Source: an uncultured Granulosicoccaceae bacterium (lineage in GTDB: Bacteria; Pseudomonadota; Gammaproteobacteria; Granulosicoccales; Granulosicoccaceae). From it: DNA of 53,967 nucleotides. The stretch is from positions 1-53,967 of the forward strand of contig CALJAA010000030.1 in assembly GCA_938028465.1 (NCBI GenBank), given 5' to 3'. Position 1 is the first letter of the stretch. Each line of letters opens with the position of its first letter. Positions 17,270 through 27,218 of the stretch are shown in pieces. Both the position numbers and the translations under genes were made by a program. The notes below the pieces were generated by a model. The model had not been told where the DNA came from and made no database searches. It worked only from the letters and a program-made list of their open reading frames with translations.

Positions 17270-17989
17270 ATGACAACCACCTCTACAGGCCCAGCTAGCA
17301 AAAAAACAATTGTGTTAGTTGAAGACGAAGCAGCATTACGTGAAAACTATCGCTTAGCGCTAGAGAAGGCTGGCTACGATGTACATGATTTTTCACAAAG
17401 TGATACTGCGATTAAACATGTCACTGCCCGAATGCCCGATCTAGCGATTATTGATATTGGATTGGGTAATGACCCGGAAGCGGGATTCGGTTTGTGTCAG
17501 CAACTTAGAGCCTTATCGGCGAAACTACCTATACTTTTTTTAACTGCTCGTGACAGTGAACTGGACGTGATATCTGGCCTTCGACTTGGCGCTGATGATT
17601 ACTTAACAAAAGACATTAGCCTTGCGCATTTAATTGTTCGAGTAAATACCTTGTTGCGAAGGGTTGAGGCTATGTCAGAACCAGATTCCCAACAGGAACA
17701 AGAAATTGGTCAACTCAGTTTAGATCAAAATAGATTGCATCTTAGTTGGCAGGGTTCTACTGTTGATCTAACCGTAACTGAATTTTGGTTGATTAATTGT
17801 TTAGTGAGTAATCCAGGACAGGTAAAAAGCCGACAGCAATTGATGTCAGCCGCTAACGTAGTGCTAGATGATCAAACCATCACTGCGCACGTGAAGCGTA
17901 TTCGTAAAAAATTTGTAGCGCTTGATGATCAGTTTGATGCAATTCAAACGGTATACGGGCTTGGCTATCGTTGGGTCGTTGGCGCCTAG
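17270..17989 (+). CDS. pdsR: OmpR-family response regulator of the dedicated sortase system
   Basis: A 239-aa DNA-binding regulator. The receiver domain has acidic pair E18-D19, phosphoacceptor D62 (AIIDIGLG) and the conserved switch residues in LFLTARDSE and DYLTKDIS. The winged-helix domain covers about 145-238 (LTVTEFWLINCLVSNPGQVKSRQQLM, VKRIRKKF, TVYGLGYRW). Gene order matches the marine proteobacterial sortase system, where it is called PdsR (TIGR03787 type). AGGAG lies about 15 bases before the ATG, which is long. It probably controls the divergent target/sortase operon through the inverted repeat just upstream. Confidence 0.9.
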   Translation: MTTTSTGPASKKTIVLVEDEAALRENYRLALEKAGYDVHDFSQSDTAIKHVTARMPDLAIIDIGLGNDPEAGFGLCQQLRALSAKLPILFLTARDSELDVISGLRLGADDYLTKDISLAHLIVRVNTLLRRVEAMSEPDSQQEQEIGQLSLDQNRLHLSWQGSTVDLTVTEFWLINCLVSNPGQVKSRQQLMSAANVVLDDQTITAHVKRIRKKFVALDDQFDAIQTVYGLGYRWVVGA

Positions 17990-17997
17990 TAACTTCA

Positions 17998-20226
17998 GTG
18001 AAACTTCGTACGCAAATGTTTATGGTCGGCGTGTTGGCGTTGGCAGTACCGATAATTGGTTGGCAGAGTGTCAAGCAACTTGACACGTCGCTTAAGCAGT
18101 CGCGTATTGATGTACAAAATCTTAAAGTGGCGAATGCGCGCATTGCATTGGCTGAAGCGAGTGAGCTTCAAGCCTTACTCAATGATTCATCTGATACCGA
18201 TGTTGAGCAAGATCTATTCGCACAAGATGCGCGTTACCCTTTATTTGTAGACGGTTACGACGACGACTGGCGGCACGTGACGGCAAGCCCAATCCAGTAC
18301 GGCACCCTACAAACGTTTTCAGTCTCGGCGTCTGCCGAAAATCAATCGATGAGCTTACGTTTAGCCCAATACCGGGAACGCGTATTTATGTTTATTGATA
18401 TTGCCGATGAGAGGATTGTTTATCACAAGCCTCCACGGCCCGTGTTTGATGCGGGTGAAAATGAAAGCCTAGACGAAAACCGCGTATTGATAAACGGTGA
18501 TTCGGTTGAGCTGATAGTGCAGCACCCCAATGAAACACCGGCACACTATTTATTTAGAGCAATAGCGCCAGGAATATTAGCCCCTGTGCTGGGGTCTGAT
18601 ATGCATACCAGAGGGGTGACCGATGAATACCCCATGCCATTTTCACTACGCAATAAACGCAAGGGCGATGCAATTCATAATGTGAAGGCGTATTGGATTG
18701 CCACAGGGCGTGGAGTGCAATTAGAAGTACGGCTACCATCGCCACCTCGGGGCACGCGTATTGCCATTGCCTACCGTGATTTCGATGATGCTGGTGATGC
18801 GCCTGTCGCAGTGATTGGTGATTTTGACCCGAACGTGCTGCGTACTTATCGATGGCGTAATGCTGAGGTTAAATACCGATCACTGTTTCGAACTACCAAA
18901 GTTGCCAGCGAACGCTTAGCTCCCTTAGTTACTCCTGGCGTGCGTGCGCGGCTCTATGATATTCAGGGTAGATTAGTTGCGGATGTCAATTCCTTATACG
19001 AGACAGATCAGGATGACGAAGAAGTTGATCCAGCTAGTGGCGGGCTGCTCAATGCTGTTTTATTCAGGTTGTTTTCCTATTTTGTTACTGATGCTCCCAC
19101 GGATGCTGGTTTCGATCGATCAATATCCGATTCGCAAACCGCTCGGTTTCATCTAGATGCCGAATCGATCAAATCATTAGGCAACAACCCAAAGACAAGT
19201 TTATATAACACGGCAGATAACGATAGGGTGCTGGGCACATTGCAATCGATAGGAGGTGATACACCCAATGGTTATCTGTTGTTCGAGTCTAATGAGGATC
19301 CGCGTACCACATACGCGAGCAGTCGTCTCGCACGTTTATTTAGTTTGTTAACGCTAGTAAGTGTGCTCACCGGGGGTATGCTGTTTGTTTATGCAACGAT
19401 GTTGTCGCTGCGGATACGTAAACTATCACAGCAAGCGAGTAACGCAGTATCCAAAGACGGAAAAGTCGTGGGCTTGTCAGAAAGTACAGCAAAAGATGAG
19501 ATCGGTGACTTGTCGAGAAATCTATCGTCATTGCTATCACGCTCAGCTAACTACACGCATTACCTAGAGGCCTTATCAAGCCGCCTATCCCATGAGTTGC
19601 GTACACCGCTAAGTGTTGTAAAAACATCCATTGAAAATCTAGATCGTGAACAGCTAGATGCTCAATCGCTAACGTTAATCGACCGAGCCAATAGCGGAGC
19701 CGATCAATTGGGTTCGATTATCAAAGCTCTAGTCGAATCAACGAGGCTAGAACAAACCGTTCAGCAGACTCAAATGGAACAAATTGATTTATCGGAATGG
19801 TTTGATGCTCAGCATCAACGCTATCAGCAAATCTACCCGGGCAACGCCATCAGTATGGAAAATTCACTGGGTACGCCTTTTTCTTATCAAGCATCTCCAG
19901 AGTTATTAGAGCAAGCCATGGATAAACTAGTAGCTAATGCGGTAGGTTTTGCGAAAGACGGTAAGGTGCGTTTGCTCCTGCAAGTGGCGGATGCGGGTAA
20001 TTCACTCGCATTAACGGTTGCTAACAAGGGTGAGCCGATAATAGAAGAAAAGCTCTCTCAACTTTTTGATCCAATGTTCAGTGAACGTGTTGAGCCAGAT
20101 GGCGAACTCCATCTTGGATTGGGTTTATATATCGTGCGCATGATTGCGGAGGCCCACGGAGGCAATGCGTTTGCCGCTAACAACCCTCCAGAGGTGTGGT
20201 TTGGGTTTAAGTTGCCTGTTGAATAA
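17998..20226 (+). CDS. pdsS: Sensor histidine kinase of the dedicated sortase system, CBM9-like periplasmic domain
   Basis: I take GTG 17998 as the start, nine bases after the pdsR stop; a TTG start at 17971 would overlap pdsR. The product is about 742 aa. A first membrane helix is at about 7-22. A large periplasmic region has a CBM9/DOMON-like pattern from FVDGYDDDW (about 83) to NGDSVELIV, then a segment RARLYDIQGRLVAD resembling ChvG-type sensors. A second membrane helix precedes a HAMP-like linker. The H-box is SHELRTP with H532; the G-box is LGLGLYIVRMIAEAHGG. This arrangement fits PdsS (TIGR03785 type). The signal is unknown; a sugar or glycan ligand is inference from the CBM9-like fold. 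Confidence 0.9.
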   Translation: MKLRTQMFMVGVLALAVPIIGWQSVKQLDTSLKQSRIDVQNLKVANARIALAEASELQALLNDSSDTDVEQDLFAQDARYPLFVDGYDDDWRHVTASPIQYGTLQTFSVSASAENQSMSLRLAQYRERVFMFIDIADERIVYHKPPRPVFDAGENESLDENRVLINGDSVELIVQHPNETPAHYLFRAIAPGILAPVLGSDMHTRGVTDEYPMPFSLRNKRKGDAIHNVKAYWIATGRGVQLEVRLPSPPRGTRIAIAYRDFDDAGDAPVAVIGDFDPNVLRTYRWRNAEVKYRSLFRTTKVASERLAPLVTPGVRARLYDIQGRLVADVNSLYETDQDDEEVDPASGGLLNAVLFRLFSYFVTDAPTDAGFDRSISDSQTARFHLDAESIKSLGNNPKTSLYNTADNDRVLGTLQSIGGDTPNGYLLFESNEDPRTTYASSRLARLFSLLTLVSVLTGGMLFVYATMLSLRIRKLSQQASNAVSKDGKVVGLSESTAKDEIGDLSRNLSSLLSRSANYTHYLEALSSRLSHELRTPLSVVKTSIENLDREQLDAQSLTLIDRANSGADQLGSIIKALVESTRLEQTVQQTQMEQIDLSEWFDAQHQRYQQIYPGNAISMENSLGTPFSYQASPELLEQAMDKLVANAVGFAKDGKVRLLLQVADAGNSLALTVANKGEPIIEEKLSQLFDPMFSERVEPDGELHLGLGLYIVRMIAEAHGGNAFAANNPPEVWFGFKLPVE

Positions 20227-20228
20227 CG

Positions 20229-20648
20229 ATGGGATCAATGTTTAGAAATAAATTCATATGGATATCAGCCTTAGCCTCAATGGCTGTGCCTTTGGGCATT
20301 ATGCTTGTATTGTATTTGAGTGGTATTGGTGCTTACAGTGAGGCTGAGGCCCAAGGGTTTGTCACAACGCTAGCTGTGTTTCCGTTTATCTATCTGTTTC
20401 AGGCCTTGGTTTACTCGATGCTTGGCAATAGCCAACTTAGAAGAGCTAAGCCCTCACTTGTATTTGGTAGTTTGGTTGGCGCTTGTTTTGCAATACCTTT
20501 TACCTTGTTGGCCGTAGTTATTCAAAGTGCAGCCGGTGCACCGTTTGCCACGGCTGTACTAGGCTCTATGGTATTGATGTTTCTTCCGCTGTGGTTGAGT
20601 TTTACCCTTGGCGCGGCAGTGCAGTGTCATTTTATACGGCGGGATTAA
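20229..20648 (+). CDS. Small four-helix membrane protein, function unknown
   Basis: A 139-aa protein with about four hydrophobic segments (WISALASMAVPLGIMLVLYL, TLAVFPFIYLFQALVYSML, LVGACFAIPFTLLAVVIQSA, ATAVLGSMVLMFLPLWLSF). It starts two bases after the kinase stop (ATG 20229 or 20238), so it should be on the pdsRS transcript. I recognise no family. Being fixed behind the sensor kinase it could be a membrane accessory of the sortase system, but that is inference from position only. Confidence 0.65.
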   Translation: MGSMFRNKFIWISALASMAVPLGIMLVLYLSGIGAYSEAEAQGFVTTLAVFPFIYLFQALVYSMLGNSQLRRAKPSLVFGSLVGACFAIPFTLLAVVIQSAAGAPFATAVLGSMVLMFLPLWLSFTLGAAVQCHFIRRD

Positions 20649-20672
20649 TCATTTGGGAATGGAGATAGTGCA

Positions 20673-21080
20673 ATGACAGCAAATGAAATCATTATGTTCA
20701 TCAGCGATCTACCTTGGTGGGTATGGGTAGGGTTATTTTTGGCGGTCGCTATTCTCACCGGGGATACAAAAAAGTGGGAATACGAAGTTAAGTTTCCGTT
20801 AAGAGAAGGTATAGGTCGAGGTGAAATAGAATTAAAGCATTATAAGAAAAAAGGAACAATGCTTGAAGTTAAGTTACAGTTAGAGCAAAGCTATCGTAAT
20901 AGGGAAGTCAGGGTTTATTTAAATAATAATTTGATTCACACTATCTTGGCGGATCAGAACACGGGTAATTACTTGCGAGCTACCCACAAGGTAGAGTTAC
21001 GCCAGCCAAAGGAAGGGGACGACATAAGGGTTGAAATCGGCGCTGATGATGTATTTAGTGGCCCCTTAGTTTTGGACTAA
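20673..21080 (+). CDS. Single-pass membrane protein with a small beta-rich domain, function unknown
   Basis: A 135-aa protein with GGAG about 9 bases before the ATG. One membrane helix (WWVWVGLFLAVAILTG) is followed by a polar domain with alternating hydrophobic and charged strands (GEIELKHYKKKGTMLEVKLQLEQ, REVRVYLNNNLIHTIL, HKVELRQPKEGDDIRVEIG). The pattern suggests a small beta-sandwich, with the repeat of strand and turn seen in adhesion-type or lipid-binding folds, but I assign no family. It lies 24 bases after the four-helix protein gene and may be the last gene of the pdsRS run. Confidence 0.65.
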   Translation: MTANEIIMFISDLPWWVWVGLFLAVAILTGDTKKWEYEVKFPLREGIGRGEIELKHYKKKGTMLEVKLQLEQSYRNREVRVYLNNNLIHTILADQNTGNYLRATHKVELRQPKEGDDIRVEIGADDVFSGPLVLD

Positions 21081-21151
21081 ACACCTAGGCTCATATTTTA
21101 AGAATACTAGCGCTAGGCACCATGCGATGTAGCGCCAATATGCTCTGCTTG

Positions 21152-21712
21152 TTAGCGCAACATGCTATTGATGGTTTTCTCTATTCCTGCTAGCGCAGCT
21201 TCGTCTGTAAATTCACCACCCTCATTGATCTTGTCATAGGCGTTGCCCACCGCTGTTTGATGGGGCATAACATTGACACCCATGTTGCTGAGCAATATGC
21301 GCAAGGGTGGTAGCCCTCGTATGCCGCCCAAGCCGCCTGGTGAAACAGATGCCAGGCCGGCCACTTTGCCCTGATAAGCCGATAAGTTGGCCTCGTTTTC
21401 GGAATGTGGCCGGGAGATCCAATCAATGGTGTTCTTTAACAGAGGGCTGAATGAGCTGTTGTACTCTGGCGACACAATGAAGAAGCCGTCAGCGGCCGTG
21501 AACATGGCTTTAAGCGTCTTTGCGTGCTCAGGTAAGCCAAGGTCGTTTTCTTCATCGCCGTTGTATAAGGGCATGCTGTAGTCCGCTAAATCGATAAATT
21601 GCCCATCTGCTCCCGCGGCGTTAACAATGCCAGCAACCTGCTTGGCCAATTGCTTGTTTAGCGACTGTTTTCGAGCACTTCCGGCAAAACACAGTAGCGT
21701 TTTTTTCGACAT
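21152..21712 (-). CDS. NAD(P)H-dependent FMN reductase, flavodoxin fold
   Basis: A 186-aa flavoprotein of the NADPH_dep_FMN_red family (ChrR/YieF-type quinone or chromate reductases). The phosphate-binding loop is GSARKQSLNKQLA at the N-terminus and the family motif SPEYNSSFSPLLKNTIDW is intact, followed by KVAGLASVSPGGLGG. AAGGAG about 8 bases before the ATG supports the start. It is divergent from the ABC exporter genes, with 64 bases between starts. The natural substrate is not known. Confidence 0.88.
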   Translation of the reverse strand: MSKKTLLCFAGSARKQSLNKQLAKQVAGIVNAAGADGQFIDLADYSMPLYNGDEENDLGLPEHAKTLKAMFTAADGFFIVSPEYNSSFSPLLKNTIDWISRPHSENEANLSAYQGKVAGLASVSPGGLGGIRGLPPLRILLSNMGVNVMPHQTAVGNAYDKINEGGEFTDEAALAGIEKTINSMLR

Positions 21713-21776
21713 TGATTTGACTCCTTCTGGTGACTAGCGTGATGTTGGGCGTAGCTGCATGTGAGACAATAACGCC

Positions 21777-22751
21777 ATGGAAAATAGCGCTAAAACGAAT
21801 ACCGATACCATCGCCGATGCCATCGCCGATACCATCATTGAGATAAAGGGTTTGGGTAAAACCTACTCGGGTGGGCAGGTTGCGCTCAATGATATCAACT
21901 TAGATATTAGAGAGGGTGAAATTCTGGCTCTGCTTGGCCCTAATGGAGCGGGTAAAACCACACTCATTTCGGCCATTTGTGGATTGGTCTCGCCTACCAG
22001 TGGCACAGTTACAGTGGCAGGTTTTGATATTAAAAAAGATTACCGCCAAACTCGCGAGTTGATCGGTTTGGTGCCACAAGAGCTCACCTTGGGTGCGTTC
22101 GAGTTAGTGGTCAACACGGTTAATCTCAGTCGCGGGTTGTTTGGTAAAAAACCGGATGAGCAATACATCGATTCTATTCTTGAAAAACTCACATTAAGTG
22201 ATAAGAAAAATGCGATGGTGCAACAACTCTCAGGCGGCATGAAGCGACGCGTGTTAATTGCGAAAGCTTTAGCACATCAGCCACGCATTCTTTTTTTAGA
22301 TGAACCTACGGCCGGTGTTGATGTTGAACTACGTAAGGATATGTGGGCACTGGTGGAAGAGTTACGTCGTGATGGTGTGACCATAATACTCACAACACAC
22401 TATATAGAAGAGGCTGAAGAGATAGCTGACAGGGTAGGTGTGATTAATAATGGTCAACTTATGCTACTTGAAGACAAAGCTACGCTCATGCAAAAAATGG
22501 GTAATAAACAATTGGTAGTGGAGCTTAAAGATGCGATCGATGAAATACCTGAGAGCCTAGCTCACTACAAACTTGGCCTATCAGCTGATGGTACCAAGCT
22601 AACTTACCATTACGACATTAAAAGTGAGCGAACCGGTATTACGGGTTTATTGGGTGATCTAGGCAAGGCTGGTTTATCGTTTAAAGATCTCGCCACGTCG
22701 CAATCGTCGCTTGAAGATATCTTTGTCGAACTCGTTGGGGCACAGTCATGA
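21777..22751 (+). CDS. ABC-2 type exporter ATPase (YadG/CcmA-like)
   Basis: A 324-aa ATPase with Walker [10 protein letters not shown], signature LSGGMKRR, Walker [13 protein letters not shown] and H-loop TTHYIEEA. The C-terminal region (about 230-324) is the usual accessory part of ABC-2 exporter ATPases. The first 20 residues come from a short imperfect repeat ([10 protein letters not shown]), so the functional start may be slightly further in. The stop overlaps the permease ATG by four bases (ATGA). The pair resembles YadGH of enterobacteria; the substrate is unknown. Confidence 0.9.
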   Translation: MENSAKTNTDTIADAIADTIIEIKGLGKTYSGGQVALNDINLDIREGEILALLGPNGAGKTTLISAICGLVSPTSGTVTVAGFDIKKDYRQTRELIGLVPQELTLGAFELVVNTVNLSRGLFGKKPDEQYIDSILEKLTLSDKKNAMVQQLSGGMKRRVLIAKALAHQPRILFLDEPTAGVDVELRKDMWALVEELRRDGVTIILTTHYIEEAEEIADRVGVINNGQLMLLEDKATLMQKMGNKQLVVELKDAIDEIPESLAHYKLGLSADGTKLTYHYDIKSERTGITGLLGDLGKAGLSFKDLATSQSSLEDIFVELVGAQS

Positions 22752-23509
22752 ACATCGAAGCCGTCAAGGCCATCTACTTTGCCGAAATGCGGCGCACGCG
22801 CAATACACTGTTGCAAAGCATCGCATCTCCAGTGATATCCACAGCGCTCTATTTTGTCGTTTTTGGGTCCGCAATTGGTTCTCGGATTCAGTCGGTAGAT
22901 GGTGTTCCATATGGGTTGTTTATCGTACCCGGCTTGATGATGTTGTCGTTGCTGACGCAAAGCATCTCGAATGCGTCGTTCGGTATCTTTTTTCCCAAAT
23001 TTACTGGCACTATCTACGAAATAATGTCGGCACCCATTTCGCATTTTGAAATTATTCTGGGTTACGTGGGAGCCGCTGCAACCAAATCGTTCATTATCGG
23101 CAGTATCATCCTCGTTACGGCGGCTTTCTTTGTCGAACTAAGGATTGCTCATCCGGTTTGGATGATGGCGTTTTTTCTACTGACCTGCGTCACGTTTAGT
23201 TTGTTCGGTTTTATTATTGGCCTGTGGGCAGATAATTTTGAAAAGTTGCAGCTCATTCCGCTACTGGTGATTACACCGCTAGTGTTTTTAGGGGGCAGTT
23301 TTTATTCGGTCAGTATGTTGCCTGAGTTCTGGCAAAAGGTTTCGTTAATGAACCCGGTGCTGTATTTAATCAGCGGGTTTCGTTGGAGTTTTTTTGAAGT
23401 TTCGGATGTCAGTGTAACCACAAGCTTAGCGATGATCGTTATGTTTTTGGTGGTGTGCCTCACCATTGTGTGGTGGATGTTTAAAACGGGATACAAGATA
23501 AAGCCGTAA
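22748..23509 (+). CDS. ABC-2 type exporter permease (YadH-like)
   Basis: A 253-aa inner-membrane protein with about six helices and the ABC-2 permease layout: [14 protein letters not shown], the conserved amphipathic segment [24 protein letters not shown], and [20 protein letters not shown] followed by [12 protein letters not shown]. These are typical of the YadH/NodJ branch. It is translationally coupled to the ATPase and probably forms a homodimeric export channel. Confidence 0.9.
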   Translation: MNIEAVKAIYFAEMRRTRNTLLQSIASPVISTALYFVVFGSAIGSRIQSVDGVPYGLFIVPGLMMLSLLTQSISNASFGIFFPKFTGTIYEIMSAPISHFEIILGYVGAAATKSFIIGSIILVTAAFFVELRIAHPVWMMAFFLLTCVTFSLFGFIIGLWADNFEKLQLIPLLVITPLVFLGGSFYSVSMLPEFWQKVSLMNPVLYLISGFRWSFFEVSDVSVTTSLAMIVMFLVVCLTIVWWMFKTGYKIKP

Positions 23510-23561
23510 GTGCTGAGCGCTTTGGCTGCTAACAATTTATATTTATAGTTGAGGTTCTACC

Positions 23562-24845
23562 ATGTCCGATAATTTGGATACGTTTTTTAAAGGCTCACTC
23601 GCCGATTCCGATCCAGCAATCCAAAAAGCGATTGATTTAGAATTAGGGCGGCAACGTCACGAGATCGAACTAATCGCATCTGAAAACATTGTCTCTGCTG
23701 CTGTTATGGAAGCACAGGGTTCTGTGATGACGAACAAGTACGCCGAAGGCTATCCAGGTAAGCGTTACTACGGTGGTTGTGAGCACGTTGATACAGCGGA
23801 GACACTAGCCATCGAACGCGCTAAAGAGCTCTTCAATTGTGCATACGTTAATGTACAGCCTAACTCGGGTTCACAAGCTAACCAAGCGGTGTTCTTCGCA
23901 TTGATGCAGCCGGGCGATACCTATATGGGTCTTAACCTTGCAGCCGGTGGTCACCTTACTCATGGTTCACCTGTTAACCAATCAGGTAAATGGTTTAACG
24001 TGGTGCCTTATGGTGTCGATGAAAAAACTCACCTAATTGATTTTGAAGAGCTGGCTGCGACGGCTCGCGAGTGCAAGCCGAAGATGATTATTGCCGGTGG
24101 TTCGGCGTATCCTCGTGCTATCGATTTTGCAAAGTTCCGTGCGATTGCTGATGAAGTGGGCGCCTACCTTATGGTTGATATGGCTCACTTTGCTGGCCTT
24201 GTTGCTGGTGGCCAACATTCAAACCCATTGGATCACGCTCATGTGTGCACAACCACGACACACAAAACCTTGCGTGGCCCTCGTGGCGGTATGATCTTGT
24301 GTAACGATCTAGACCTTGGCAAGAAATTCAACTCTGCGGTATTTCCTGGTTTGCAGGGTGGTCCGTTAATGCACGTGATCGCTGCCAAAGCGGTTGCCTT
24401 TGGTGAAGCGCTACAACCGGGCTTTAAGGCATACCAAAAGGCCGTAGTGGATAACGCAGCAGTACTAGCCGAAGGCTTAGCCAAAGGCGGCCTTGATATG
24501 GTTTCCGGTGGTACAGATACTCACGTTATGCTGGTTGATCTACGTCCTAAAGATGTCACGGGTAAAGCGGCAGAGGCGGCCCTTGGGCGTGCGTTGATTA
24601 CTTGCAATAAAAACTCAGTACCGTTTGATACAGCATCACCCTTTGTCACATCTGGCGTACGATTGGGTACACCTGCCGGTACATCACGTGGTTTTGGTAC
24701 GGCTGAATTTGCGGAGATTGCTGACCTGATTTTAGAGGTGATCGATGGTCTGTCTAAAAACGGCGAAGAAGGTAACGGTGCAGTAGAAGCAGCGGTTGCT
24801 GAGAAGGTTAAAGCACTAACGGGTAAATTTCCTATTTACGCTTAG
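23562..24845 (+). CDS. glyA: Serine hydroxymethyltransferase
   Basis: PLP enzyme of 427 aa that interconverts serine and glycine with transfer of a one-carbon unit to tetrahydrofolate. The PLP lysine lies in [13 protein letters not shown]. Also seen are [41 protein letters not shown] and the C-terminal [20 protein letters not shown] about 9 bases before the ATG supports the start. The length equals that of the bacterial family. It complements folD in this window. Confidence 0.97.
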   Translation: MSDNLDTFFKGSLADSDPAIQKAIDLELGRQRHEIELIASENIVSAAVMEAQGSVMTNKYAEGYPGKRYYGGCEHVDTAETLAIERAKELFNCAYVNVQPNSGSQANQAVFFALMQPGDTYMGLNLAAGGHLTHGSPVNQSGKWFNVVPYGVDEKTHLIDFEELAATARECKPKMIIAGGSAYPRAIDFAKFRAIADEVGAYLMVDMAHFAGLVAGGQHSNPLDHAHVCTTTTHKTLRGPRGGMILCNDLDLGKKFNSAVFPGLQGGPLMHVIAAKAVAFGEALQPGFKAYQKAVVDNAAVLAEGLAKGGLDMVSGGTDTHVMLVDLRPKDVTGKAAEAALGRALITCNKNSVPFDTASPFVTSGVRLGTPAGTSRGFGTAEFAEIADLILEVIDGLSKNGEEGNGAVEAAVAEKVKALTGKFPIYA

Positions 24846-24857
24846 TTAAAAGCTTGT

Positions 24858-24880
24858 AGCCGGTGGGTTCTCCATCGGCT
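24858..24880 (+). terminator. Possible terminator after glyA
   Basis: AGCCGGTGG (24858-24866) pairs with CCATCGGCT (24872-24880), one G-U pair, 5-base loop. Only a mixed GCTGGTGTTATTGT follows, so intrinsic termination would be weak. Confidence 0.5.
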
Positions 24881-25026
24881 GCTGGTGTTATTGTCTTCTC
24901 GACTATCTAGCCCATCCCCTCGCGCTGTCACCATCTATCCAAGTCCAAAACTGTGCTCAAGTCGAGCTTATTCAGGCCGATAAATCAGCTATCACCTTAG
25001 TTAGGCTCTTTGTAGAGTAGGTCAAC

Positions 25027-25374
25027 ATGACGCCTGAATTTAAAAAGAATCTAGAATTTCGAATCATACTTTTAAAAGATTTTTATGAGCATTCGAAACG
25101 CAGCATGATGCTGGTTCTAACGCTGATTGCAGGCGTCGGTTTTTTTGTCGTGGTTCCATCAATCGCTGTTGGTGAGCCTCGGTATATCAATGCAGCTATT
25201 GTAGAGCTGGGCGATCCATCTACTGGAGGTAAAGAGTATTTAGTGGTTAAGACTGAAGAAGGGCGCGAACTGATTGTAAAGGTGCTGGACACAAAAAAAG
25301 TCGGTGAAGAGATAACGCTTGAAGTGCGAGATCGGCTGTTTCTTTACGGGCCTACCTATAAAGTCTATAAGTAA
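25027..25374 (+). CDS. Small single-pass membrane protein, 115 aa, unknown
   Basis: The N-terminus is cytoplasmic-looking and charged (about 1-27). One membrane helix follows (about 28-49, MMLVLTLIAGVGFFVVVPSI), then a beta-rich domain of about 65 residues (YLVVKTEEGRELIVKVLDTKK, EEITLEVRDRLFLYGPTYKV). AGGT stands about 6 bases before the ATG. I do not recognise a family. It stands alone between glyA and the convergent iron-transport genes. Confidence 0.65.
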   Translation: MTPEFKKNLEFRIILLKDFYEHSKRSMMLVLTLIAGVGFFVVVPSIAVGEPRYINAAIVELGDPSTGGKEYLVVKTEEGRELIVKVLDTKKVGEEITLEVRDRLFLYGPTYKVYK

Positions 25375-25412
25375 AATTTAATGTCAGGCTTGTGAACGCC
25401 CACGGATTGGAG

Positions 25413-27218
25413 TCATGGTTTAGGCTCAACATCACCCGCACGATCAATCGTATTGCTCAGCATAATTACCGGCACTAAGCCTACCAAAACAATGAGCAAG
25501 GCGTAGAGTGCGCTTTCACCTATTAACTCATCCGATGCATATTGATAAACCTGCGTGGCGAGCGTTTCAAAGTTAAATGGTCTTAACACTAATGTAGCGG
25601 GTAGTTCTTTCATACAATCGACAAAAACTACCAGAGCGGCGGTAATGACGCCACCGCGCATAAGCGGTAAATGAATTCTAAATAATATGTTGCTATGTGA
25701 TTTTCCCAGCGAGCGTGCAGCATCATCCATGCTAGGGCTGATTTTTTTCATACTGGCATCGATAGAGCCATAAGCCACTGCTAAAAATCGCACGGTATAG
25801 GCAAACACAAGCGCGAATAGTGTGCCGCTGAGTAATAAGCCGGTTGAAAAACCAAACCACTCTCTTGCAAGTGCATCTACTCGGTTATCAACAGCCGCGA
25901 AGGGGATCATCACTCCAATAGCCAATACCGCGCCTGGTACTGCATAGCCCAAACTAGCTATGCTGATGCTACTTTGCATCCAGCGGGTAGGGTGGAGCCG
26001 CTTGGCGTAGCTTAGAAACACGCCAATCGATACGGCGCACAGAGCGGCAACGGCTGACAGCATCACACTGTTTATGGCGGTCCTTCTAAAGTTTTCATCC
26101 CACGATACATCAAAGTAGATCACTGCATACTTGGCAAGCACGATAGCTGGTACGACGAAGCCCAGCAGCACAGGTAAGCCACACAACAGAAATGCCCAAA
26201 ATGCTTTTGCACCTTGAAGCCTGACTCGCTTGGTTACCCTGAATCGACTAGCTGAGTGTTGGTAGTTTTGTTGGTTTCTCCGGCTGATTTTTTCAATACC
26301 AATTAGCACTATCACAAATAGCAGACACAGGCTGGCAATCTGCGCACCGCCACCTAGGTTGTTCATACTTAACCACACATCGTATAAACCCACAGATAGT
26401 GTACTGACGGCGAAGTAATCCACTGTACCGTAGTCATTTAGTGTCTCCATTAGCACCAAAGCGATGCCAACCATTATGGCTGGGCGCGCCATCGGTAAGG
26501 CGACCTTGTAAAATCGAGCGCTTCGATTAGCGCCTAATGCTCGGGCAGCTTCTAAAACCGAAGCGGATTGCTCTACAAACGCAGAACGTGCAAGTAAATA
26601 GACGTAAGGATAGAGTACCAACACCATCATAATGATCGCGCCGGGTAGCGTGCGGATAGCGGGAAAGTAATACTCGGATGCTAACTTCCAACCAAATACA
26701 CTGCGCAATGTTGACTGCACGGGGCCCGCATATTCCAGCAGGTCGGTATATACATAGGCGATAACATAGGCGGGCACAGCAAATGGGAGTAGCAGTAGCC
26801 ATTTTAAATAGGATCTGGCTGGAAACTCAAAATGAGTAATCAACCAAGCCGTGCTCACCCCGAGTAACGTCGTGCCAATACCTACGCCTAACATCAGCAG
26901 CAGGGTATTAATAATGTAATTGGTGAGGACTGTATCGAGTAAGTGTGGCCAGATATTCTCGCTTGGATTTAACGCAAGAATCAATACAGAAATGAGCGGC
27001 AGGCAGACAACAGCTGCCAAAGTCACCGCAAAGATAGACCAACCGCTAATCCCACGGCGTATGCCTGTTTGGGGTGCGGGTTCGTAACCTGCAGGGTCAT
27101 CTCCAAATGAGAGACCACCACCCCAAGCTACATGCGTCGATATGCGTTTGGGATCAGTTGTCGTATCCAACTCTATCAACCAACTTGCTTGCGAGTGCCC
27201 GTTGGGCGGCAATGTCAC
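25413..27218 (-). CDS. Ferric-iron ABC transporter permease, fused two-domain (FbpB/SfuB type)
   Basis: A 601-aa inner-membrane protein with about 12 helices and two EAA coupling loops (AARALGANRSARFYKVALPMA and AARSLGKSHSNILFRIHLPL), so one chain forms both halves of the channel. The frame opens with GTG 27218, 65 bases inside the binding-protein gene, and I see no ATG further down before the first helix. The N-terminal 40 residues are probably cytoplasmic. It is downstream of the ferric-binding protein gene and should share its Fur-type promoter. No partner ATPase gene is nearby. Confidence 0.9.
   Translation of the reverse strand: MTLPPNGHSQASWLIELDTTTDPKRISTHVAWGGGLSFGDDPAGYEPAPQTGIRRGISGWSIFAVTLAAVVCLPLISVLILALNPSENIWPHLLDTVLTNYIINTLLLMLGVGIGTTLLGVSTAWLITHFEFPARSYLKWLLLLPFAVPAYVIAYVYTDLLEYAGPVQSTLRSVFGWKLASEYYFPAIRTLPGAIIMMVLVLYPYVYLLARSAFVEQSASVLEAARALGANRSARFYKVALPMARPAIMVGIALVLMETLNDYGTVDYFAVSTLSVGLYDVWLSMNNLGGGAQIASLCLLFVIVLIGIEKISRRNQQNYQHSASRFRVTKRVRLQGAKAFWAFLLCGLPVLLGFVVPAIVLAKYAVIYFDVSWDENFRRTAINSVMLSAVAALCAVSIGVFLSYAKRLHPTRWMQSSISIASLGYAVPGAVLAIGVMIPFAAVDNRVDALAREWFGFSTGLLLSGTLFALVFAYTVRFLAVAYGSIDASMKKISPSMDDAARSLGKSHSNILFRIHLPLMRGGVITAALVVFVDCMKELPATLVLRPFNFETLATQVYQYASDELIGESALYALLIVLVGLVPVIMLSNTIDRAGDVEPKP

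Noticed and set aside
21795-21842. 12-base imperfect tandem repeat at the start of the ABC-2 ATPase gene
   Set aside because: It is inside the coding frame ([10 protein letters not shown]) and too short and imperfect to be a separate element.
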